NCBI GenBank assembly: GCA_963555705.1
Contig: OY743179.1
Coordinates: forward strand, 20,282,692 to 20,346,691
Source of the DNA: Ligustrum vulgare
Taxonomy: Eukaryota > Streptophyta > Magnoliopsida > Lamiales > Oleaceae
DNA: 64,000 bases
Reading direction: 5' to 3'
Positions within the stretch are counted from its first letter, which is position 1. Every line of letters starts with the position of its first letter. Under the pieces are notes generated by a model. The model was not told the origin of the DNA. It did no database searches and saw nothing but the letters and a program-made list of their open reading frames with translations. Both the position numbers and the translations under genes were made by a program. This document shows positions 55,619 through 64,000 of the stretch, piece after piece.

Positions 55619-57869
55619 ATGGATCCCAGCAGCCGAAAAATTATTAATGAATTGTTCGATGGTCCACCTGGATTTGGGGGGCATCATGATGATTCAACAC
55701 CACAATCTCACATTCATTTCGACGATCAATTTTTCGGTCTCAACGACGTACAAATTCCCGACAACATTGAAGAAGATCCATTAAATCAGCGAATCGATTT
55801 AGACGATATTGAAGAAGATGCAGATGTTCAAATCTTACAAAATGATCCTGATATTTCCGACGCAAGAGGAAAAAGAAAAGCCAGAAAAGGTAAGAAACCA
55901 ACTTCAAAGTGTTGTGATCACTTTAAATTAGTAGCAACGGGGATAAAAATTGAAGGAGAAACTGAATTCAAAGCTGTGTGCAAATATTGTGCACAACAAT
56001 TAGCATGGTCAAAGGGAATTGGTACTACACACCTCAACCGTCACTATCGCAAGTGTCAGCCCAAGCTCGGGTTCGTTGAACCGAATCAAAGTCAACTACA
56101 ATTTTGTTCATTGGCCGCTAGTGGTTCTGGAGCTGGATCTACAACACTTTCAAATTAGATGTATTCCGAAGTAGAGAATCGAAATGGGATGGTTCAATTC
56201 GTTGCGGGGGCGGAGTTGCCACTAAGCATAGTGGACAACGAGCACTTTGTTACATACATCAAGCGTTATCTTCAACCCAAGTACCAAGGTATTACTCGAA
56301 ACACTCTACGTTCTGATACAATACAATATTTTCTTAAAACTAAGAAACAATTAATAGTCGATTTAAATAACTATGGTGGTGTTATTTCTTTTACTTCCGA
56401 TCTTTGGGAATATATTAACAAAAAAGGTTATATTGCTGCAACTGCACACTACATTGATCCACTTTGGGTTATGCATAAAAAAATTATTACTTTTAAAATT
56501 CTAGAATTTCCTCAGAACGCAACCAACATATTTAATGTTATACTTGATATTGTTAGAGAATATGGCTTTGAAAATAAAATTCGATCATTTACTTTCGATA
56601 ATGCTAGTGTAAATAAACATGTAGTAGATAAATTATGTAGAATTCTTAATCCGGATTTTAGTGATTTCTTATTCCATGTTAGATGTGTATGTCATATTTT
56701 AAATTTAATTGTTCAAGATGACTTGAAACATATTAAAGATGAAATGGATAAAATTAGAGATGCTATAGTGTACATAACCATATCACCGAGTAGAAAACAA
56801 TATTTTGAAACAATGTGTTCACAATACAATTTAGATTCTAAGAAATTTATCACCGACGTAGGCCATAGGTGGAACTCCACATACTTGTTAATTAAATCAT
56901 GCGAAGGTTATGAACACATAATAATGAAATATTATAACAGTAGAACACTTAAAAAAAGATGATCATCCTCTATTAATAGAATCGGATTGGGAAGCTACTT
57001 TTAAAGTGAAAAAATTTTAACAAGTTTTTACGATTTAACCAACATATTATCTGGGGTATATTACCCAACTAGTTCAAGAGTCCTTGAACGTCTTTATATT
57101 ATTGCAAGAACTTTTTATAGGTGTAGATATGAGTCATTTTTTTACTGAAATGATAATTGCTATGAAAATAAAATTTAGAAAATATTGGGAAGATTTACCT
57201 ATGTTATTTCACTTAGCATGCATAATGGACCCGCGTTTCAATTTAAAGGGTACGAAAATTCTTGTTTCAAAAATCAATAGCTCATTGATTTTGGATAAAC
57301 CAATCACTTATAATAATTTAGAGAGCACGCTAGTAAACATGTATACTGTATATTCTGCACGATTAGGAACTACTGTTAGTCATACACAATCTGCACCATC
57401 ACGTGATACTAAACTTGGAGACGATGAAGTTGAATTATACAATTTAATGGAAGAAATGAGTCAAGCATAAGGAACTTCTTCTTACAGTATGTCTTCTAGT
57501 TCTAGTATCAACGAATCAAGTTCACTTCAAATACCTGAAGAATTGAAAATTTATTTTGGACAAGAACTACTTAGAAATGTGGAGTCTACTAATTCTTTAG
57601 AATTTGATTTACTTCATTATTGGCGAACAAACGAATGAAAATATCCGATTGTTTCCGCCATTGCGAAAGATCTACTAACACCTCCGGTTAGCAAGGTAGC
57701 TTCGGAGTCTGCTTTTAGTGCAGGTAAAAGGGTTTTGTCAGAAGTCAGGAGCCGACTCAAAGAAGATATTTTGGAAGCGTTGATGTGTGTTAAAGATTGG
57801 CAAGACGGTGATTTACGCATACAACATAAGTATGCTGAAATTGCATGCAGTCAGGTAAATGATATTTAA
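55619..57869 (+). pseudogene. hAT transposase, disrupted
   Basis: ATG 55619. The N-terminal BED-type zinc finger lies near residues 90-150 (CKYCAQQLAWSKGIGTTHLN then RHYRKC). After an in-frame TAG (56156-56158) the frame continues with the RNase H-like core: VISFTSDLWE (first catalytic Asp), IRSFTFDNASVN (second Asp), FHVRCVCHILNLIVQDDLK (Cys/His motif) and DVGHRWNSTYLL. The frame is lost near 56945 and resumes at 57084 (FRKYWEDLPMLFHLACIMDP). TAA at 57468 and TGA at 57636 interrupt the rest. The hATC dimerisation domain is still clear (LLTPPVSKVASESAFSAGKR, LEALMCVKDWQDGD), with the Glu of SESAF as the third catalytic residue, ending at TAA 57867-57869. All domains are present, with four breaks: recently inactivated, or dependent on another copy. 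Confidence 0.9.
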
Positions 57870-58634
57870 CTTTACATTTTCAATTTCTCTATTATACATA
57901 TAAAATAAAATATAATTTTGATTTCAAAACAAAAATTGTACACGTAAAAAATTGTTCGTGTACAATTTTAACTCCGCCTACTAGAATATTCAATTATTCA
58001 AATAAGATTATTTAGTAGCCGGTCCGAAGCCCGAAAAAAAGGAGGAGGGTTTAATTTTATTTTTTAACCTTTTAAATTTTAATTTATTTACTTCATTTTA
58101 GTTTTTGTCTTTTCAAATTATAATTGGATATTTGATTATTTGAACAAGTTTTTATTTACGTTATAACTTATAAATTATAATTAATCACTTCGACTTTCAA
58201 TTTAATTCTGTAATAATAACTAACAAACATTATTTTTTTCTTCTTATTAAGTTATTAATAATTTATTTAATACATAACTTACTACTTATTAGTTATTAAT
58301 ATTATACTTATATTTATAACTTATAACTAATTAATAATTTATATCAATAATATTAAATATATTAGTATTCAAGATTTCAAATATTTTAGCTATCGATTAG
58401 ATTGTCGACTAAATCAACGTAAGATGGTAAGACAAGAGGGGTTTTTAAAAAAAAAACGGTAAGAGGGGTTTTAAATAATTAAAAAAAATACACGAGCTAA
58501 ACGAGCCGAGCTCGGTCATGGTCAAAAGTGCCGAGCCTAAGCTCGGCTCATTTGACTCGAGCTCATTGCTCGGCTCGTCGGTTTGACGAGCCGAGCATTC
58601 CGAGCCGGCTCGGCTCGGCCCATTGCCACCTCTA
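57870..58634. other. hAT 3' non-coding region
   Basis: AT-rich sequence, then the GCTCGGCTC-rich subterminal block (58495-58620). No gene. Confidence 0.6.
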
Positions 58635-58642
58635 ATCCACAT

Positions 58643-60221
58643 GCATATGACGAGGTGGAATATGTTCCCTTCAACAAAGAAGACTCGGTGCATGAAGTAT
58701 CAAGAGAACAAGGCCTACCCCTATTAACCATAGGGAGGCTTCGCCCTCAAAATCTGGCAGTGTTTTTAGCCTAATAGGGAGATTATTCAGGGGTAACCGA
58801 GGGGGCCGAACTGAGCAAGGTCGGCACAGTGTAGCTGAGCCTAGAAATAGGTGGGAGAGACGGGCTGAAGAAGTCCTTTCACGGAGTCGAATGCCTAGAG
58901 ATAGGTATGATACAGAGGCGGAAAAATTGAGCCCCACACGTGAGCCTAGAAATAGGCGGGAGAGAAGAGCAGAAGCAGCTCAGACCCAATCTCATGGTGT
59001 CCTTCCGACCCTTCAAAGGCTAAATTACGACCGACTTTTGCCACCACGGGGGAAGGATTAAGTTCAACCGCCCTACGACCAGTACCTTGATGCGATGAAT
59101 TACGACCGCGGTGAGAACAATAAGGGCATCCGAAAGTGCCCGGTGCCCCATGACTTTGAGATGCCAGAAATAACAAAGTATTCTGGTCAAGGTGACCCTG
59201 ATGATCACCCGTTGAACTATTGCGCTAGCATGGAAATAGCCGGAGCCACTCCGGCACTGAAGTGCAAAGCCTTCGCTTTAACCCTTGAGGGAAGTGAAAT
59301 ACGATGGTATAAAAAACTCCCTCCTGGTAGCATCCACAGTTGGAGAGATTTGAAGGCAGCTTTCAAAAATGGCTTTGTTTCCTCCAGGCCAGGCCAGCTC
59401 CCACTCCAACACCTTCAGGACTTAAGGCAAGGAAGGGAGGAATCTTTGAAAAGCTACCTAGCTCGGTTTACTGAAGAAATGCATATTTGTGAGAACATCA
59501 CCGAGGCGAAGATGTTTTCTGCTTTAAAAGGAGGCCTAGACATGACGAGCATGTTTTGGAGGGATGTCGGAAGCAGAAAGTCGAGGGATTAAATTACCCT
59601 AGTAGATCTGATGAAGGAGGAGATCGTCTCAGAAGAGATGCCTAGGGCCAGAGATAACCATCCTTAAGGGAGATACAATCTTGGATACCCCAATGAAGCG
59701 ATCCATAGAAAAGGAGGTAATAAGGATAGGTTCGACAGTAACCGAAGTGGCGCGCCACGTCCATTTCCAGGAACTGGGTCCAGTTATGTGGCGGAGATCA
59801 CGGAGGCTATCCCCAATTTGCACTCCAATGCTCCCACTTTGAATCCTCCCACAGCTCATGGAAGAATGGAAGGTAGCCGAAGTGGAAAACAGCCTACGGT
59901 TGGGGCTTACTGCACATACCACAGGTATTATGGCCACGCAACGGAAGATTGTAGGGAAATCCACATGTTGGCGTACCAAAAGGCACACGGAAGGAGGAGA
60001 GGTGATTTCTTTCCTGACAAAGGAAAAACGCAAAGGTCAGGTAACCAAAAGTTAAATCGAGCTGACAGGCGAGCTCCATGGAAGAACCCAACGAAAGAAA
60101 AGATTGACGATCGTCAAAGAGATAGGGGCAAGGATCAGGGTAACTCCCCGACACATGCTAAAAATACGAGAGAACCACTTGTACCTAAAAATGATCAATC
60201 GATTCGAGAAATCGACACGAT
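58643..60221 (+). pseudogene. gag, main part (capsid and zinc knuckle)
   Basis: The continuation of gag reads YDEVEYVPFNKEDSVHEV before stops near 58772. The capsid core follows at 59095-59592: VPHDFEMPEITKYSGQGDP, LNYCASMEIAGATPALKCKA, KLPPGSIHSWRDLKAAF and SYLARFTEEMHICEN. After stops at 59590 and about 59665, 59788 onward gives YCTYHRYYGHATEDC, the modified zinc knuckle of this lineage, and a basic tail. It is disabled by stops and at least one frameshift. It ends where the hAT MITE is inserted. Confidence 0.85.
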
Positions 60222-60765
60222 TAGGGGTGGGCGTGGGTTGGGTTGGGTCGATTTTTTGCCCAACCCAAACCCAACCCACTATGGTCGGGTTGATAAAAAA
60301 TCAACCCAACCCAACCCAAACATGAGTTCAAACACAACCCAATCAAGTTCCGGTCGGGTTGGGTTGGGCGGTTTGGGCTTTGGTCCAATTAAATAAAATT
60401 CTTAGAAAATTAAAAAATTATGCCCATAAATCAACTATTAACTCAAATAAATTATGTACAATACAATAAGCTCAAATATAATAAATTGCATATTTGCTAA
60501 TAAAACTAAAATATGTTCAAATTATATTTGAGTTTCATCCAAATTAAAAATTGATTTAAGATTCTTGAAATTTAAATGATCTTATATTTTTTAAATTTTG
60601 ATTGGGTTGGGTTGAGTCGGGTTGGGTTTGTCATCCAACCCACAACAACAAATTTTTTTTTATAACCCAACACAACCCAATTTTCGTCAAAACCCAACCC
60701 AACCCGATCGAGTTGGGTTGGGTTGGACGGTTTTGACGGGTTGGGCGGGTTGATGCCCACCCCTA
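60222..60765. mobile_element. hAT MITE, 544 bp, inserted in the gag-pro region
   Basis: It begins TAGGGGTGGGCGTGGGTTGG and ends TTGATGCCCACCCCTA. A perfect 8-bp target duplication GACACGAT flanks it (60214-60221, 60766-60773). Ends are dense in GGGTTGGGTT / AACCCAACCC words and the centre is AT-rich. Insertion plus TSD adds 552 bp, a multiple of three, so the host frame is the same on both sides. Confidence 0.93.
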
Positions 60766-60773
60766 GACACGAT

Positions 60774-61311
60774 ATTGGGAGGTCCCCATCCAGGCGGAAG
60801 CACAAATAACTCCCAGAAGCGGTATATCAGAGAGACCAAGCAGCCCGCCAACGTGAATTATCACATCCATTCACATCCTGAAGGGATGCCTTGGACGGAA
60901 TCTATCACATTTACCCAGGATGACGCTATTGGGGTACATTTCCCGCATAATGATGCGTTGGTTATCCAGGTAGTGGTAGCTCGGAATGGATTGTCACGAA
61001 TGATTGTGGATGATGGTACCTCGGTAAACGTGATTTATGGAGTAACTTTTGATAAAATGGGGATTAGCACTTCACTTATTCCAGTCCCAGATCTAATATA
61101 TGGATTCACTGGGGACATTATAACTCCCAGAGGATCCATAACCCTTATAACTGAGGTAGGGCAAGCACCAAATTTCTCCAAAATCCCCATGGAGTTCTTA
61201 ATCGTAGACAAAATTTCCTCTTATCACGGCTCAATTGGGAGGCTGGGTCTCATTGACTTGGGGGCTGCAACCCATACGAAGTACATTTGCATGAAATTCC
61301 CCATAGTGTAG
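60774..61311 (+). pseudogene. Retrotransposon aspartic protease region
   Basis: GMPWTESITFTQDDAIGVHF leads into NGLSRMIVDDGTSVNVIYGV, the protease active-site segment. The D-T/S-G triad reads D-D-G, a change that would probably impair catalysis. KIPMEFLIVD and GRLGLIDLGA follow as in Tat elements. The frame stops at TAG 61309, where the RT frame takes over with a shift. Confidence 0.8.
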
Positions 61312-62528
61312 CAACTGTCAGAGGGAGCCAAACTGAATCACGGGTCTGTTACACAAACACTATTCGAAAATTTCAAGACCGGATCTTGAACATGATTAGT
61401 GATGTGGAAATGGCCGAGGCAGCTCCAGACCCTGAAAGATTGGGTGAAGGGCCCTCAGAAATTGAAGATGTTACAATGACCCCGGAAGAGGATCTAGCAG
61501 ATCTAGACCCAAGAATGACCGGAGACAATTGCTCTGCCCCAGCTGAAAGGCTAGAATGCTTTGGCGTTGATCCACTTGATCCAATCGAGGAGTTGCAGAT
61601 TGGATTAAATTCACTGGTTGAATACAAAGATCAACTGAAAAGCTTCTTACTTAAGAATCTCGATGTATTCGCGTGGAAACATGATGACATGATTGGAATT
61701 GATCCTAAAGTGGCATGTCACAGACTCCAGCTTGACCCAAGAAGTCCTGGACATAGGCAAAAGAGGAGGCCGATGAGTTCTGATAAATATGAGGCCTTGA
61801 AAGAAGAGGTGACAAAGCTATTGAAAAATGACTTTATCAGAGAGTCCCTGTATCCGAAGTGGGTGTCAAACCCTGTTTTGATTTCGAAGCAGAATGGGAA
61901 ACTGAGAGTATGTATTAATTTCTCGAATTTAAACCAGGCATGCCCTAAAGACAGTTTCCTCCTGCCTCAAATTGATCAATTAGTCGATTCTACAGCGGGA
62001 CATGAGATGCTGAGTTTTATGGATGCATACTCCGGTGACAATCAAATCCCCATGCACGAATCGGATGAGGAGCACACCTCGTTTATCACGGATAGGGGAC
62101 TCTATTGCTATAAATCCATGCCGTTTGGTTTAAAAAATGCCGGAGCCACCTACCAAAGGTTGGTAAATCACATGTTTTCATAACAGTTAGGGAACACCAT
62201 GGAAGTATATGTCGATGACATGCTGGTAAAAAGTATGGTCGCCACAGAACATGTCCGCCATCTGTCAGATGCCTTTGACATTTTGAGGAAATATCGGATG
62301 AAGCTCAACCAGGCGAAATGCGCTTTTGAGGTAGCGTCTGAAAAATTTCTTGGATTCATGGTGAACAAGAGAGGGATTGAGGCCAATCCAGATAAAATCA
62401 AAGCTTTGCTGGACATGCGATCTCCTCGGACCCCAAAAGAAGTGCAAAGCTTAAGGGGAAGAATTGCGGCCTTAAATCGATTCGTTTCTAAGTCCACTAA
62501 CAAATGCTTGTCATTTTTAAGATCTTAA
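61287..62528 (+). pseudogene. Retrotransposon reverse transcriptase
   Basis: Conserved blocks: KWVSNPVLISKQNGKLRVCI, NFSNLNQACPKDSFLLPQID, FMDAYSGDNQIPMHESDEEH, SMPFGLKNAGATYQRLVNHM, then TAA (62181-62183), VYVDDMLVKSM with the catalytic YVDD box, LNQAKCAFEVASEKFLGFMV and PKEVQSLRGRIAALNRFVSK. One in-frame stop precedes the YVDD box and the frame shifts near 62511. The catalytic Asp residues remain. Confidence 0.92.
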
Positions 62529-63778
62529 AGGGAGGAAAACGATTTCAATGGACACCAGAATGTGAGCAAGCTTTTGCAGACCTGAAAGCATTCTTGGGAC
62601 AGTCCCCACTATTATGAAAACCAAAGGCTGGCGAACCACTCTCTCTGTATTTAGCCGTGTCAAAAGAGGTTGTTAGCTCAGTATTGGTCAGAGAGGAGGA
62701 TGAGAATCAGTTCCCAGTGTATTATGTAAGAAAATCCATGCTGGATGCGGAAACACGTTACCCAGACATGGAAAAACTTGCTCTCGCGTTGATTACGGCA
62801 GCTCGAAAACTCCATCCCTACTTTCAGTCGCACTCCATACATGTTCTCACAAACTTTCCTATGAGACAAGTATTGCAAAAATCAGATGTATCTGGGAGGT
62901 TAATGAAATGGGCGATAGAAATCAGCCAGTACGACATACATTATGAGCCTCGGACAACTATAAAAGGTCAAGCATTAGCAGATTTCATAGTTGAGTTCAC
63001 GCATCCGCCCGAGGTGGAGATGATTGATAACACAGAGAATAACCTTGAGTGGAAATTGTTTGTCGATGGATCCTCGGCTGAAGGAAGATCCGGGGCGAGA
63101 ATACTACTAATAAGTCCGGAGGGATACAAACTGCACAGTGCGATCCGCTTTGGCCTTAAAGCCTCAAACAATTTTACAGAATACGAGGCGCTTCTAGCTG
63201 GACTCAGGCTTGCGAAAGCTCTAAAGATTAAGTCAGTAGTAGAAAATAGTGACTCACAGCTTGTTGTAAGCCAGTTTAACGGACAGTTTTCTGCGAAAGA
63301 GTCAACCATGGTTGTCTACTTGAAAAAAGTAAAAGATTTAGCTGTACACTTCGAAAAAATGGAGTTACATCATATTCCCAGAACTGAGAATTCCAATGCA
63401 GATGCTTTATCTAAACTAGCAAGCAGTACTGATTCAGAGCTCCATAATATGGTTCCAATTGAGCATTTTCCAATCTCTTCCATTGAACCAGGAACGGAGA
63501 TTTTGGCGATAGAAGAAGAAGGATCTTGGATGAGTCCTATACTGGTGTACTTGAATCATCAAACCCTACCAGACGAGCCGGAAGCAGCTCGAATATTGCA
63601 AAGATATGTCGCAAATTTTGTACTCTTGGATGATCTGCTTTATAAACGGAGCTACACCTCTCCTTTGCTGCGATGCGTTGGGCCGAAGGAAGGACGGTAT
63701 ATAATGAAAGAAATTCATGAGGGCATATGTGGCAACCACGCGGGGGCATTATCACTGGCTCGGAAGGCCCTCAAATAG
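62513..63778 (+). pseudogene. RNase H domains and integrase start
   Basis: In the next frame: FQWTPECEQAFADLKAFLGQ, TGA at 62615-62617, then LYLAVSKEVVSSVLVREEDE and RYPDMEKLALALITAARKLH (first RNase H / connection). A second RNase H follows, LEWKLFVDGSSAEGRSGARI, with NNFTEYEALLAGLRLAKALK and ENSDSQLVVSQFNG carrying the D-E-D residues. This extra domain is the hallmark of Tat elements. HEGICGNHAGALSLARK begins the integrase zinc finger before TAG 63776-63778. Confidence 0.9.
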
Positions 63779-64000
63779 GGATATTTTTGGCCAACTATGC
63801 GAAATGATTCCCATAACTTCATCCGCAAGTGCGATAAATGTCAGAGGCATGCAACCATACCGCATCAGCCATATCACAAATTGACTGTAGTAACCAGCCC
63901 TTGGTCTTTCGTGAAGTGGGGAATTGATATTATTGGTCCTATACCCAGAGGTGCTGGTAACAATTGTTTTGCAATAGTGGCGATTGATTACTTCACCAAG
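63779..64000 (+). pseudogene. Integrase, cut by window edge
   Basis: The same frame continues after the TAG with FIRKCDKCQRHA, completing the His2-Cys2 zinc finger, then WSFVKWGIDIIGPIPRG and AIVAIDYFTK, the start of the DDE core with its first Asp. The window ends here; the rest of integrase and the 3' LTR are beyond it. Confidence 0.88.

Larger units (their letters stand above)
54957..58634 (+). mobile_element. hAT transposon, 3678 bp, inserted in gag
   Basis: It starts TAGAGGTGGCAAATGGGCC and ends GGCCCATTGCCACCTCTA, an almost perfect terminal inverted repeat. Target copies ATCCACAG (54949-54956) and ATCCACAT (58635-58642) differ at one base. Subterminal regions are rich in GAGCCGAGC / GCTCGGCTC words in both orientations. 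It contains one decayed transposase gene in the middle. It is younger than the retrotransposon it interrupts. Confidence 0.93.
53596..64000 (+). mobile_element. Ty3/gypsy Tat-type LTR retrotransposon, runs off the window
   Basis: 5' LTR, PBS, gag with a modified zinc knuckle, protease, reverse transcriptase, RNase H, a second plant-type RNase H, then integrase, which is cut by the window edge. The gag-pro-RT-RH-INT order defines Ty3/gypsy. The PBS context CGTGCCGTCTGTGGG and the extra RNase H domain indicate the Tat lineage. Two hAT insertions (54957-58634, 60222-60765) and many stops or frameshifts disable it. The left LTR edge (about 53.6 kb) is an estimate. Confidence 0.88.

Overview
The window is nuclear DNA of a flowering plant, most likely a eudicot. 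It is strongly AT-rich and gene-poor. Plant-specific families are present (DUF761, DUF1645, R2R3-MYB, Sec14-like SFH), and the rest is plant-type transposable elements: L1-type LINE, Ty3/gypsy Tat, TRIM, hAT, CACTA, Tourist-like MITE and Helitron. Species cannot be read from the sequence. I saw no tRNA, rRNA or CRISPR locus. Only two protein-coding genes look intact: a DUF761 gene at 29.3-29.8 kb and a DUF1645 gene at 38.76-39.90 kb. A third host gene, a DUF761 paralogue at 0.4-1.0 kb on the minus strand, is broken by a premature stop and a frameshift. Layout, left to right: 0.4-1.1 kb DUF761 pseudogene. 3.2-5.2 kb long inverted repeat carrying a small MITE, which itself carries a hAT element. 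5.6-5.8 kb hairpin MITE. 6.4-7.2 kb TIR element abutting a 5'-truncated, decayed LINE (7.2-10.5 kb). 10.6-14.2 kb large palindrome of palindromes with nested hAT and Tourist-like insertions and a telomere-like core. 14.4-15.1 kb short CACTA. 15.7-20.1 kb probable Helitron holding pieces of at least three unrelated host genes. 20.6-21.8 kb gag relic and repeats. 23.0-23.6 kb hAT copy. 23.7-27.9 kb one Helitron inside another in opposite orientation. 28.6 and 30.1 kb hAT MITEs flanking the DUF761 gene. 32.7-35.5 kb solo LTR loaded with two higher-order minisatellites. 36.3-37.5 kb TRIM retrotransposon inside a short tandem duplication. 38.8 kb DUF1645 gene. 40.4-49.3 kb tandem duplication of about 1.67 kb, one copy split by a 5.6-kb CACTA that encodes a Ulp1-type protease. 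51.0-52.7 kb CACTA built almost entirely of one repeated motif. 53.6 kb to the end, a Ty3/gypsy Tat-type retrotransposon running off the window in integrase, interrupted in gag by a 3.7-kb hAT element with a decayed transposase and by a 0.54-kb hAT MITE. Most element boundaries are supported by target-site duplications read directly from the sequence, and several by an empty sister copy. The window is therefore a layered insertion record. The most unusual items are the multi-gene chimeric Helitron, the CACTA that retains a Ulp1 peptidase with its catalytic residues but shows no DDE transposase, the minisatellite-bearing solo LTR, and the nested palindromes.
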